Shown here piece after piece: positions 8,051 to 15,999 of a stretch of DNA of 64,000 bases. This stretch comes from Acidovorax benzenivorans (GTDB taxonomy: Bacteria; Pseudomonadota; Gammaproteobacteria; Burkholderiales; Burkholderiaceae_C), in contig NZ_JAPCKI010000007.1 in the NCBI RefSeq assembly GCF_028680575.1, positions 124,001 through 188,000 on the forward strand, in the 5' to 3' direction. The notes under the pieces were generated by a model, which did no database searches, was not told the DNA's origin, and saw nothing but the letters and a program-made list of their open reading frames with translations. Each line of letters starts with the position of its first letter. The stretch's first letter is position 1. Position numbers and translations under genes: made by a program.

Positions 8051-8962
8051 ATGAAAACCACCCGCCAACAACAAGACGCCACGCGCCGCCAGATCGTGGC
8101 CAGCGCGGTGGACCTCATGACCCGCCAGGGCTTTGACGGCACGACGATGAAGGACATCGCCCGCACCGCAGGGATTGGCGACGCCACGATCTACAAATAC
8201 TTCCCCACCAAGGACCGCATCGTGCTGGGCTACCTGGACGACGTGGCCCACCAGGCGCTGGCCGACACGCTGCAGACGCCAGGCTTTGTGGGCTACGCCC
8301 TGCAAGAAAAACTGCAGCGCCTGACCGATGCCGTGCTGGAGCGCCTGCTGGCCGACCGCGAGTTTGTGGCCCAGGTGCGCGGCCTGGCGCGGCGCTCGCC
8401 GCTGTCGATGCTGGCCGAGCCCCTGGCGGCGCGCAAAAGCCTGCGCGAGGCGGTGACGAGCTTTCTGGAGGCGGCAGAGGCCAGCGGCGAGATCGAGCCC
8501 TGTGACTTCAAGGGGCTGGCGGGCGGGCTGTACACCGACTATCTGGCTGGTGTGGTGACGTATTGGCTGGCCGACACCTCGGATGAGTTTGCCGACACAA
8601 CGCAGCTGGTGGACCTGTCGCTGGGTGTGCTGGTGCAGGCGCTGCGCGGCGGGCTGGTCAACCGCGTGCTGCAACTGGGCGGCTTTGTGCTGCGCAGCCA
8701 GATGGCGCGCATGGTGCAACACGGCAGCGGCTTGATGGGCATGCTGCAAATGGCCCAACACGCCATGGCCAGTGCACCGAGGGGACGCGCCGACACCCAC
8801 ACCGCAACCGCCGCGCCATCCACCACGTCAGCGCCTTCCGAGCCGCCCCGCAAGCCCAGTGCGCCACGCCAGCCACGCGCTACACGCGCAACCCGCGCCT
8901 CTGCCAGCCCCGAGCCCGTCGCAAAGCCTGCAGCCACACCACGCAAGAGGAAGTCCGTATGA
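8051..8962 (+). CDS. TetR-family regulator with long disordered C-terminal tail
   Basis: 303 residues, much longer than the usual 190-220. The TetR HTH is at residues about 12-60 (TMKDIARTAGIGDATIYKYF), followed by a helical ligand domain to about residue 225. The last 75 or so residues are an Ala/Thr/Pro/Arg-rich, low-complexity basic tail ending TPRKRKSV, which could add non-specific DNA binding. It leads an operon: its stop overlaps the DUF2867 start by 4 bp (ATGA). A perfect inverted repeat lies immediately upstream. The ligand is unknown; the following genes suggest envelope or quinone-related functions, which is inference. Confidence 0.9.
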   Translation: MKTTRQQQDATRRQIVASAVDLMTRQGFDGTTMKDIARTAGIGDATIYKYFPTKDRIVLGYLDDVAHQALADTLQTPGFVGYALQEKLQRLTDAVLERLLADREFVAQVRGLARRSPLSMLAEPLAARKSLREAVTSFLEAAEASGEIEPCDFKGLAGGLYTDYLAGVVTYWLADTSDEFADTTQLVDLSLGVLVQALRGGLVNRVLQLGGFVLRSQMARMVQHGSGLMGMLQMAQHAMASAPRGRADTHTATAAPSTTSAPSEPPRKPSAPRQPRATRATRASASPEPVAKPAATPRKRKSV

Positions 8963-9516
8963 CCACCGCCCCCACCGTGCACGAGACCCCTGTGCCCACA
9001 GGCACGGCCATCCATGCCACCCTGCCCGGCGCCTATTTTTTTGACGCCTACGAAGTGGCCGACCAGCACCCCACGCGCTCAGCCCTGCAGTCATGGCTCG
9101 ACATAGCGAGCCGCACCCCGGCCTGGACGCGCGCCCTCATGTTTGTGCGCAACAAGGCCGTGCGCCTGATGGGCCTGAAGGACCTGGGCCAGTTGCACGA
9201 TGGCCATCCGCCCGCCAGCGGCCAACCCCTGCGCGACGCACGCAGCTACCGTGTGGGCGACCGCGTGGGCATCTTCCGCATCCGCCACCTGAGCGACACC
9301 GAGGTGGTGATGGGCCAGGACGACAAGCACCTGGACGTGCAGGTCTCCATCTGCAAACAGCCCGCCGCCCCAGGCACCACGCCCCGGGTGGTGCTGAGCA
9401 CGGTGGTGCACATCCACAACACACTGGGCCATGCGTACATGGCGGTGATCACACCAATCCACCGCGTCATTGCGCGCGGCACGGCGCAGCGCCTGGCAGA
9501 ACATGGCCAAGGCTGA
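8959..9516 (+). CDS. DUF2867 family protein
   Basis: 185-residue soluble protein with the look of the DUF2867 family, in which the motif region YRVGDRVGIFRI and the later TVVHIHNTLGHAYM are typical. The function is unknown; in other genomes the domain is found alone or attached to NAD(P)-binding epimerase-like proteins. No signal peptide. It is translationally coupled to the TetR gene (4-bp overlap) and overlaps the next gene, the ABC1-type kinase, by 14 bp, so the three are almost certainly one transcript. Confidence 0.8.
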   Translation: MTTAPTVHETPVPTGTAIHATLPGAYFFDAYEVADQHPTRSALQSWLDIASRTPAWTRALMFVRNKAVRLMGLKDLGQLHDGHPPASGQPLRDARSYRVGDRVGIFRIRHLSDTEVVMGQDDKHLDVQVSICKQPAAPGTTPRVVLSTVVHIHNTLGHAYMAVITPIHRVIARGTAQRLAEHGQG

Positions 9517-10840
9517 GGCACCGCGCACCGGCAAGCTGGCCCGCAGCGCCATCACGGGCCTGGCGGCGGCGCGCATCGGCATGGCCGAGCTGGGGCACCG
9601 CGTGCGCACGCCGTCTGCCCAGGCGCAGGCCGAGCACGAGGCGGCGCTGGGCCGCATCCTGTTTGGCGCACTGGGCCAGCTGCGGGGTTCGGCGCTCAAG
9701 GTATCGCAACTGCTCAGCATGCACCCGGGCCTGTTGCCCGACGGTGTGCGCCGCGAACTGGCGCGCGCCCACCACCAGGCCCCGCCGCTCAACCGCGCGC
9801 TGGTGGGGCGCGTGTTCCGCCAGGCGTTCGGGCAGGAGCCCGAGGCGCTGTTCGACCACTTCGAGCCCACCGCGTTTGCTGCGGCCAGCCTGGGCCAGGT
9901 GCACCGCGCACAGCTTGCGGGCCACGGCACCGTGGCCGTCAAGGTGCAGTACCCCGGCATTGCCGCCACCATCACCAGCGACATGCAGCTGATGCGCGCC
10001 GCGCTGCGCGCACTGGCCCACACCGACATGCCGCTGCCCGCCGATACCGTGCTGGACAGCGTGATGGCCGAGATCGAGGCCACGCTGCTGCGCGAGGTGG
10101 ACTACCTGCAGGAGGCCGAGCAACTGCAGTGGTTTGCCCAGCACGCGGCGCGGCCGGGCGTGGTGATGGCGCAGCCCATCCTCTCGCACACGCGGGCCCA
10201 GGTGCTCACGCAGCAGCTTCTGCCAGGCCTGCCGCTGCCAGCCTGGCTGGCCACGCAACCTTCGCAGGCGCTGCGCGACCAGGCCGGGCAGCATCTGTGG
10301 GACTGGTTCATGCACTGCATCTTTGTGCTGGGGCGGGTGCATGCCGACCCACACCCCGGCAACTTTCTGTTCGCGCCCGATGGCACGGTGGGCGTGCTCG
10401 ACTTTGGCTGCACACGCAGCCTCTCCGGCGAGTTTCGAGCGCAAGTGGCACAGGCGTGGTCCGCACTGCTGCGCCTTCCCACCGACCCGCAGCGCGACGC
10501 GCTGGTGCTGCAGGCTTACCAGGGGCTAGGGCTCGTCAAGGCCGACCTCACTGTGCAGGCCTACGCCGCCGAACTCGCCCCCGCACTGGCCGAGATGCAG
10601 GCCTGGCAAATGGAGCCCTTCACCCAGCCGGTGTTTGACTTTGGCACCAAGACACCACCGCCCATCACCGCCGGTCGACACCAGCGCGTGCTGGGCGAGC
10701 ACCTCATGCAGGTGCCTGGCGAAATGCCCGCATTCGAGCGCATGTGGATGGGCCTCATGCACCTGCTGACGCAGCTGGGTGCGCGCGTGCGCACCCACAA
10801 CCCCGCTCTTTTGCACGGAGCAGCTCCACAGATCTTTTGA
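9503..10840 (+). CDS. ABC1/AarF/UbiB-type atypical kinase
   Basis: 445 residues counted from the ATG at 9503. Kinase-like ADCK/UbiB core: alanine-rich loop FAAASLGQVHRA (125-136), VAVKVQYPG with K147, catalytic HADPHPGN (280-287) and VLDFG (D300). UbiB and COQ8 support ubiquinone synthesis, probably by ATP-driven lipid extraction. The KxGQ hallmark reads KVSQ here (residues 66-69), a Gly-to-Ser change. The gene sits inside a TetR-DUF2867 operon rather than with ubi genes, so this is likely a paralogue, not the housekeeping UbiB. It overlaps DUF2867 by 14 bp, and the next gene starts 2 bp after its stop. Confidence 0.9.
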   Translation: MAKAEAPRTGKLARSAITGLAAARIGMAELGHRVRTPSAQAQAEHEAALGRILFGALGQLRGSALKVSQLLSMHPGLLPDGVRRELARAHHQAPPLNRALVGRVFRQAFGQEPEALFDHFEPTAFAAASLGQVHRAQLAGHGTVAVKVQYPGIAATITSDMQLMRAALRALAHTDMPLPADTVLDSVMAEIEATLLREVDYLQEAEQLQWFAQHAARPGVVMAQPILSHTRAQVLTQQLLPGLPLPAWLATQPSQALRDQAGQHLWDWFMHCIFVLGRVHADPHPGNFLFAPDGTVGVLDFGCTRSLSGEFRAQVAQAWSALLRLPTDPQRDALVLQAYQGLGLVKADLTVQAYAAELAPALAEMQAWQMEPFTQPVFDFGTKTPPPITAGRHQRVLGEHLMQVPGEMPAFERMWMGLMHLLTQLGARVRTHNPALLHGAAPQIF

Positions 10841-10842
10841 GC

Positions 10843-11247
10843 ATGACCACCTTGCCCGCCCCTCACCACTCCGCGCAACGACGCCGTCTCGCCTCTCCCT
10901 GGAAAGGCCTGTGGCTAATGGCCGTGGCGGTGGTGCACACCATTTTTGCAGCCGTCGTTTTCGAGCCCCAACTGCGCGAGATCGCGCGGCGCGGTGTGTT
11001 CAACAGCGTTGGCACAGACCCGATGGCTGGCGCCGTGGCCTGGTTTGTATTGTTTGGCGGCGTGTTCGCGTTGCTGGGCTGGGCCATCCTGCGCATCGAA
11101 CGCAGCGCTGCACCTGATCCCGTCTCGTTGCGCGGGCTGGGTGTCGGGCTGCTGGCGCTCACGCTGCTGGGCATTGTGCTCATGCCCAGCTCAGGTTTCT
11201 GGCTGGTGCTACCGCCCGCGCTGGCCCTGTGCTGGAGCCCTCGGTAG
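10843..11247 (+). CDS. Small integral membrane protein, DUF6463-like
   Basis: 134-residue membrane protein with about four hydrophobic helices. The segment WLMAVAVVHTIFAAVVFE, followed by PQLREIARRG and GTDPMAGAVAWFVLFG, is typical of a small family often placed beside TetR regulators. Function unknown. Its start is 2 bp beyond the stop of the ABC1-type kinase, so it is in the same operon. The ATG at 10843 is preferred over an earlier in-frame start because it begins at the operon junction and just ahead of the membrane region. Confidence 0.75.
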   Translation: MTTLPAPHHSAQRRRLASPWKGLWLMAVAVVHTIFAAVVFEPQLREIARRGVFNSVGTDPMAGAVAWFVLFGGVFALLGWAILRIERSAAPDPVSLRGLGVGLLALTLLGIVLMPSSGFWLVLPPALALCWSPR

Positions 11248-11356
11248 TGAAGGCGGACCCCACACGCCGTTCATGCGCCCAACGACTTACTGATTGGTCT
11301 TTGGCCTTTGGTCTTGGGTATTTGCACCATTCCCTGTCATTCTGATTCACAAAAAA

Positions 11357-11743
11357 ATGTCTACAAATACTGCGCTGGTTCTGGCGGCCGGGGGCCTCGC
11401 CCTGGTGGGTGTTGTGCACTCAGTGCTGGGTGAATTCATGGTGTTTCGCACACTGCGCAAGCGGGGCCTGGTGCCTACTGGGGGCCAGCCTGTGCTGCGC
11501 GAACACCAGGTGCGCATTCTGTGGGGGACATGGCACCTGGCCACAGTGCTCGGCTGGGCGCTGAGTGCATTGCTCTGGCACCTGGGTACGGTGCCGGCAG
11601 ACCCCGCTCTGGGCGCCTGGGTGGCCGATGTGGCAGGTGCTGCCATGCTGGCCAGCGGTGTGCTGGTGCTGTATGCCACCAAGGGGCGACACCCCGGTTG
11701 GATTGCCTTTCTGGTGGTGGCTGCCTTGGTGTGGTGGCGCTGA
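11357..11743 (+). CDS. Small integral membrane protein of unknown function
   Basis: 128-residue protein with four predicted membrane helices (ALVLAAGGLALVGVVHSV; LATVLGWALSALLWHL; VADVAGAAMLASGVLVLY; WIAFLVVAALVWW). It resembles the preceding small membrane protein in size and layout and probably closes the TetR-led operon, although 109 bp separate the two. A TTG at 11294 could extend the frame by 21 residues; the ATG at 11357 is preferred but lacks a clear Shine-Dalgarno (only A-rich sequence precedes it). Confidence 0.65.
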   Translation: MSTNTALVLAAGGLALVGVVHSVLGEFMVFRTLRKRGLVPTGGQPVLREHQVRILWGTWHLATVLGWALSALLWHLGTVPADPALGAWVADVAGAAMLASGVLVLYATKGRHPGWIAFLVVAALVWWR

Positions 11744-11931
11744 CGGCAGCACCCGCAGAAGCCTGAGGCGGCCCGCCGGGTGTGTGGGAAACATCACGAA
11801 AACCCCCATGCGTCCCGCAGCAGGAAACACAACTTCACAAGACTTCGCAATTCGCCTACACCGGCTTGACGCAGCGTCCGCACCATGAAATCTCCGGTTC
11901 CGCAAGGAGCTTTTCTGAGGAGATCATCACC

Positions 11932-12384
11932 ATGGCCCGCAATGCACTCGCCGCTGTTTCTATCGCACTGCTGTCGCTGGGCGCCGTCACGGCGGCGCAG
12001 GCACAGACCAACGCCACTGTTGTCATCCTGGCTGGCTCGCCCCGCTACCAGCACCCTGCGCCGATGATGGTGCAGTACCAGGCGCCACCCCCACCCCGCT
12101 ACGAGGTGGAGCCCCACCCGCGCCGTGGCATGGCGTGGGTGCCCGGCCACTGGGAATGGCGCGGCCACCGCCATGTGTGGATGCAGGGCTACTGGGTCAA
12201 GGCCCGGCCGGGCCACCACTACCGCGAGCCCCACTGGGTCGAACACGGTGGCCGCTGGAACATGCAGCCCGGCGGCTGGGACCGCGATGGCGACGGCGTA
12301 CCCAACCGCCATGACCGGGATCGCGACGGGGACGGCGTGCCCAACCGCCACGACCACCGCCCGGACAACCCATACCGCCGCTAA
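11932..12384 (+). CDS. Secreted YXWGXW repeat protein with calcium-loop-like tail, copy 1
   Basis: 150-residue secreted protein: a signal peptide of about 24 residues ends AQA-QTNAT, then a Pro-rich stretch (APPPPRYE), then two tryptophan/glycine units (WVPGHWEWRGHRHVW and GYWVKARPGHHY) of the YXWGXW type. The C-terminus has two RDGDGVPNRHD units resembling thrombospondin type-3 calcium loops (DxDxDG). GAGGAG lies 9 bp before the ATG. It is followed by a close paralogue in the same orientation, so this is a tandem duplication. The role is unknown, presumably periplasmic or surface-associated. Confidence 0.85.
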   Translation: MARNALAAVSIALLSLGAVTAAQAQTNATVVILAGSPRYQHPAPMMVQYQAPPPPRYEVEPHPRRGMAWVPGHWEWRGHRHVWMQGYWVKARPGHHYREPHWVEHGGRWNMQPGGWDRDGDGVPNRHDRDRDGDGVPNRHDHRPDNPYRR

Positions 12385-12540
12385 CCCCTGGGGCAGCCAC
12401 TCCCGGTAGCGCACAAGCAAGCCCCAGACCGCACCCTTGCGCCTACGCCTGGGGCGGTCTCGCGCCTACAGCGCGGCGCCCGACACCCGTCCACCATCGA
12501 CACACCCGGTTCCGTATCGAACCATCCACAGGAGACACTC
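12385..12540 (+). other. Intergenic spacer between the tandem YXWGXW paralogues
   Basis: 156 bp with no coding potential that I can support. It holds an interrupted inverted repeat, AGACCGC (about 12427) with GCGGTCT (about 12457), which could form a weak stem, and a Shine-Dalgarno (AGGAG) just before 12541. Confidence 0.4.
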
Positions 12541-12996
12541 ATGGCCCGCCACCCACTCACCGCAGCCTCCCTCGCCCTGATGGCGTTTTTGGCCTTCGCT
12601 CCTGCGCAGGCCGCCACTCAGGGCACCGTCATCATCCAGTCAGGCCAACCCGAGCGCGGCTACCAGACTGCGTCCACGTACCAGGTGATCCCCGCGCCGC
12701 CCCCTCCGCGCAACGAAGCCATGCCCCGCCCTCGCCGAGGCCAGGTATGGGAAGAAGGCCATTGGGAATGGCGTGGCAACCGCCACCACTGGGTGCGCGG
12801 CCACTGGGTGCAGGCGCGCAACGGCTACCAATACCGTCAACCCCAATGGATCGAGCGCGAAGGCCGGTGGGAGATGCAGCGCGGCGGCTGGGATCGGGAC
12901 GGTGACGGTATCTCCAACCGCAACGACCGAGACCGCGATGGCGACGGGGTGCCCAACCGCCACGACAGCCAGCCGGACAACCCGCGCCGTAATTGA
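12541..12996 (+). CDS. Secreted YXWGXW repeat protein with calcium-loop-like tail, copy 2
   Basis: 151-residue paralogue of the upstream gene with the same plan: signal peptide (cleavage near AQA-ATQGT), Pro-rich segment (APPPPRNE), W/G units (WEEGHWEWRGNRHHW, GHWVQARNGYQY), and a tail with two Asp-rich loops (RDGDGISNRND and RDGDGVPNRHD). In this copy the first loop has diverged (ISNRND for VPNRHD), while the second is unchanged between the paralogues. AGGAGA precedes the start. Function unknown. Confidence 0.85.
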   Translation: MARHPLTAASLALMAFLAFAPAQAATQGTVIIQSGQPERGYQTASTYQVIPAPPPPRNEAMPRPRRGQVWEEGHWEWRGNRHHWVRGHWVQARNGYQYRQPQWIEREGRWEMQRGGWDRDGDGISNRNDRDRDGDGVPNRHDSQPDNPRRN

Positions 12997-13062
12997 TGGA
13001 TCAGCTCCCGCCGCGACCAGGGTGCTGAGCAGGCCCCGTCCCAGCGGCAGCAGCGATCTCTG

Positions 13063-13845
13063 CTATCGCAGCAACAACGCAGCCTGCCCCAGCCCCGGAA
13101 AGTCCGCCACCACGTCGGTACCCGGTGCCACCAGCACGGTGCCGGTGCACGACCCCGTGGTCACCCACTGCCCCGCGCGCAGCCCACCCAGGCTGCGCGT
13201 GCCTTCGTTGGCCAGCCACGCCAGCAGCCGCAGCGGGTCGCCCGCCGGGTTGCCCCAGGTGGCGTGCTGCACGGCCACCGCCCCGTTCACAGACAAGGTC
13301 ACCGCTTGCGACAGCGGCTGCACGGCGGCGACATCGGTCACCCCGCCCCCCACGATCAATGCCCCATGGCAGGCCTGGTCGGCCAGACGGCTCCATTCGC
13401 CCTGCTGCGCCCAGGCGGCAAAGCGCGTGTCGCACACCTCGATGGCGGCACGCACCGACACCACCGCCGCCAACACCTCGGCCGCGCTGTAGGGTGTGCC
13501 GCGGGCGGGCAGGTCGGCCCCCAGTTCGTACACCAGCTCGGCCTCCACCCCCATCACGGCAAAACCCGCTGCAGGCAGAGCAACCGTCTCACCCGCTGCG
13601 GCCACCCACACCGAATCGCGCGTGAGCGCGGCCCGCGCGGGTTGCGCCTGGGGCGACGCGGCGCCGACCTTCCAGCCTGCGATGTCACCACGCGCACGCA
13701 CCACGGCGTCCTGCACCGCGTAGGCCTCGGCAGCATCGCGTGGGCGAAGCCCTGCGGGAAAGTCCAGCGGGCGGGGCATGCGCCCTTCCCTGGCCTGGGT
13801 GATGACGGCGGCGCTGGCGACAGGGTCCAAAGTAGCGGGGGGCAT
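13063..13845 (-). CDS. FAH-superfamily 2-keto-4-pentenoate hydratase-like protein
   Basis: 260-residue member of the fumarylacetoacetate hydrolase fold, subgroup MhpD/hydratase. Recognisable segments are YAVQDAVVRARGDIAGWKVG, the metal-site region GVEAELVYELG, and GNPAGDPLRLLAWLAN near the C-terminus. Such enzymes hydrate 2-hydroxypentadienoate in meta-cleavage pathways or decarboxylate related keto acids. No other aromatic-degradation genes are nearby, so the substrate is unknown. The ATG at 13845 is chosen because upstream residues look unconserved. It is divergent from the riboswitch-dadA unit. Confidence 0.85.
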   Translation of the reverse strand: MPPATLDPVASAAVITQAREGRMPRPLDFPAGLRPRDAAEAYAVQDAVVRARGDIAGWKVGAASPQAQPARAALTRDSVWVAAAGETVALPAAGFAVMGVEAELVYELGADLPARGTPYSAAEVLAAVVSVRAAIEVCDTRFAAWAQQGEWSRLADQACHGALIVGGGVTDVAAVQPLSQAVTLSVNGAVAVQHATWGNPAGDPLRLLAWLANEGTRSLGGLRAGQWVTTGSCTGTVLVAPGTDVVADFPGLGQAALLLR

Positions 13846-13975
13846 GGCAAAACTCTCAGTGGGACAAGGGGTCGGCGGATTATCGGCACCTTCACCAGCG
13901 GCCCCGCCCCGCTGCATCAGCAACGATTGCGCCCCATTAGCAGCCGGAGTTGATCTTGCGCGCAGGCTTGGCCCC

Positions 13976-13981
13976 TAGAAT
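13976..13981 (+). promoter_or_regulatory. Candidate -10 element of the riboswitch-dadA transcript
   Basis: TAGAAT lies about 10 bp before the first conserved base of the glycine aptamer, the right place for transcription to start at the aptamer. The -35 is unclear: TTGATC at 13950-13955 would leave a 20-bp spacer. Confidence 0.4.
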
Positions 13982-13990
13982 CGGCCTCGC

Positions 13991-14180
13991 AGGAGAGCAC
14001 GGCAGCCACAGGCCGCCGCTGCACCGAAGGCGCAAACTCCCATACACGCTCAGGTCCCGTACTGCACCATTCATCAAAGCCGTCTGGAGAGCCGCTTCGC
14101 GCAACGCGAAGCGCACCGAAGGAGCAAGCCGCAGCCCGGGTGGGATGGCGGTGAATCTCTCAGGTACCAAGGACAGGGGG
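13991..14180 (+). ncRNA. Tandem glycine riboswitch
   Basis: Two consecutive glycine aptamers. The first opens with GGAGAG at 13992 and has CACCGAAGGCGCAAACTCC (14022-14040) and a weak 3' element GCTCAGGTCCC (about 14048). The second opens with GGAGAG at 14086 and has CACCGAAGGAGCAA (about 14113-14126), then the canonical CTCTCAGGTACCAAGGACAG (14157-14176). The two share the junction expected of cooperative tandem glycine switches. They lie in the leader of the D-amino-acid dehydrogenase-like gene, which implies glycine control of that gene. Confidence 0.93.
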
Positions 14181-14213
14181 AGCGGCAGCTTGGCGGACGC
14201 GCGCCAACTGCTT

Positions 14214-14265
14214 GCTATTAAATTAATAGCCGTTAGCGCATATCCATCAAGCGCCAGAGCCCAGA
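14214..14265 (+). repeat. Dispersed repeat family A, copy 2, inside the dadA leader
   Basis: Palindrome GCTATTAAATTAATAGC (14214-14230) followed by the core AGCGCATATCCATCAAGCGC (14235-14254). It lies between the glycine riboswitch and the dadA Shine-Dalgarno, so it is transcribed in the leader and could contribute hairpins to the expression platform. Confidence 0.75.
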
Positions 14266-14280
14266 AAGGCTTTGAAAATC

Positions 14281-15603
14281 ATGCGCGTGATCGTTTTGGG
14301 TGCCGGCTTGCTCGGCGTGACTTCGGCTTATTTCCTGCAACAACTCGGCCACGAAGTGACCGTCATCGACCGCCAGGGTGCGCCCGGTGCCGAGACCAGC
14401 TTTGCCAACGGTGGCCAGATCTCGGTGAGTCATGCCGAGCCCTGGGCCAACCCCAGTGCGCCCCTCAAGGTGCTGCAGTGGTTGGGCAAAGAAGACGCCC
14501 CCCTGCTGTTCCGCTTGCGCGCCGACATGCGGCAGTGGCTGTGGGGCCTGTCCTTCCTGCGCAACTGCACGCCAGCGCGCACGCGCCACAACATCGAGCA
14601 AATCGTGCGCCTGGGCACCTACAGCCGCGACACATTGCAGCAGCTGCGCGCCGCCACCGGCATCCATTACGACCAGCGCACACAGGGCATCCTGCACTTC
14701 TATACCAACGCCAAGGAGTTCGACGGCGCCCTGGCCCCGGCCGAGCAAATGCGCGCCCTGGGCTGCGAGCGCCAGGTCATCAGCGCCGACGAAGCCGTGC
14801 GCATCGAGCCTGCCCTGGCCCACATCCGCCCACAACTGGCGGGCGCCACGTTCACGGCAGAGGACGAATCCGGTGATGCCAACCAGTTCACACGCGAACT
14901 GGCCAAATTATGTGAGGCGGCAGGCGTGCAGTTCCGCATGGGCCACCACATCACCGCGCTGCGCGAGGCCGGGGGGCACATCGACCATGTGGAAGTGACC
15001 AATGCCGAAGGCCGCTTCGAGCGCGTGCGCGGCGATGCGTTTGTGCTGGCCATGGGGTCGTTCAGCCCGCTGCTCGCGCAGCCGCTGGGCATCCAGCTGC
15101 CTATCTACCCGGCCAAGGGCTACTCGGTGACCATGCCGGTCAAGGACGCCAGCAAGGCGCACCAGGTGAGCCTGACGGACGACGAGTTCAAGCTCGTGTT
15201 CTCGCGCTACACCAGCGAACGCGGCGGCGACCGCCTGCGCATTGCCGGAACCGCTGAGTTGAACGGCTATGACCGCCACCTGAATCAAGTGCGCTGCGAC
15301 GCCATCGTGCGCCGCGTGGAGCAGCTCTTCCCCGGCGCGGGCGACACCACCCAGGCGCAGTTCTGGACCGGCCTGCGCCCCGCCACCCCCAGCAACGTGC
15401 CGCTGATCGGCAAGACGAAAGTGGGCAACCTGTTCCTCAACACCGGCCACGGCACGCTGGGCTGGACGCACGCCTGCGGCTCGGGCAAGGCGCTGGCCGA
15501 CATCGTGAGCGGCCGGGTGCCCGAGGTGGACTTTGCGTTCCAGGGGGGTCTGCAGGGACGTGCAATGGGGGCAGCGCTCGTGCCATCGCGCACGGCTGCC
15601 TGA
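14281..15603 (+). CDS. dadA: D-amino-acid dehydrogenase-like FAD oxidoreductase
   Basis: 440-residue DadA-type flavoenzyme. The N-terminal dinucleotide fold VLGAGLLGVTSAYFLQQLG leads, followed by the DAO substrate domain (FANGGQISVSHAEPWANP, typical of DadA) and the C-terminal FAD-contact region WTGLRPATPSNVPLIG and NTGHGTLGWTHACGSGK. It oxidises D-amino acids, mainly D-alanine, to 2-oxo acids and passes electrons to the respiratory chain. Control by a glycine riboswitch suggests that glycine is a substrate or signal (inference). The ATG at 14281, about 11 bases after AAAGG, is preferred to the TTG at 14272. Confidence 0.92.
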   Translation: MRVIVLGAGLLGVTSAYFLQQLGHEVTVIDRQGAPGAETSFANGGQISVSHAEPWANPSAPLKVLQWLGKEDAPLLFRLRADMRQWLWGLSFLRNCTPARTRHNIEQIVRLGTYSRDTLQQLRAATGIHYDQRTQGILHFYTNAKEFDGALAPAEQMRALGCERQVISADEAVRIEPALAHIRPQLAGATFTAEDESGDANQFTRELAKLCEAAGVQFRMGHHITALREAGGHIDHVEVTNAEGRFERVRGDAFVLAMGSFSPLLAQPLGIQLPIYPAKGYSVTMPVKDASKAHQVSLTDDEFKLVFSRYTSERGGDRLRIAGTAELNGYDRHLNQVRCDAIVRRVEQLFPGAGDTTQAQFWTGLRPATPSNVPLIGKTKVGNLFLNTGHGTLGWTHACGSGKALADIVSGRVPEVDFAFQGGLQGRAMGAALVPSRTAA

Positions 15604-15611
15604 AGCCGCGC

Positions 15612-15644
15612 GCGGTTGCAGCGAGGCAAGGCTGCTGCAACCGC
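15612..15644. terminator. Bidirectional terminator-like hairpin between dadA and sorB
   Basis: GCGGTTGCAG (15612-15621) pairs with CTGCAACCGC (15635-15644), a 10-bp perfect stem between the convergent genes dadA and sorB. There is no long U-tract on either side, so termination strength is uncertain. Confidence 0.5.
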
Positions 15645-15659
15645 CGCGAAAGGCTGCGC

Positions 15660-15998
15660 CTACTTGGCTGCGCCTGTGGCGTGCGCCACAAACTGCGCTA
15701 CGGCCAACATGTCTTTCTCGCTCATGCGCTCGGCATACGAGGGCATCACGCCGATGCCCGCCTTCAGCGCGCGCAGCACGCGGCCCGCGTCGGGCTTGAG
15801 TTCATCCAGCACCGGGCCCACCTGGCCCTCGGCACCCGCAGCCTGCAGCGTGTGGCACACGGCGCAGGCGGGCTGGATCTTGGTGAACAGCTCCTTGCCG
15901 CGCGCCAGTTCGGCAGGGTCGGCGGCCCAGGCCGCCGCACAGGCGCCGACGGCCCACAACACCACCGCAAGGCGGCGCACTTGGTCCAACCGCCCCAT
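15660..15998 (-). CDS. sorB: Sulfite dehydrogenase cytochrome c subunit
   Basis: 112-residue periplasmic class I c-type cytochrome. A signal peptide ends near AWA-ADPAE, haem binds at CAVCH (C45, C48, H49), and M85 in GVMPSY is the likely distal ligand. It starts 1 bp after the stop of the molybdenum sulfite dehydrogenase gene, the arrangement of the SorAB complex, in which SorB accepts electrons from the Mo subunit and passes them to the respiratory chain. The family is clear from the haem motif; the SorB name rests on the linkage. Confidence 0.87.
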   Translation of the reverse strand: MGRLDQVRRLAVVLWAVGACAAAWAADPAELARGKELFTKIQPACAVCHTLQAAGAEGQVGPVLDELKPDAGRVLRALKAGIGVMPSYAERMSEKDMLAVAQFVAHATGAAK

Positions 15999-15999
15999 G

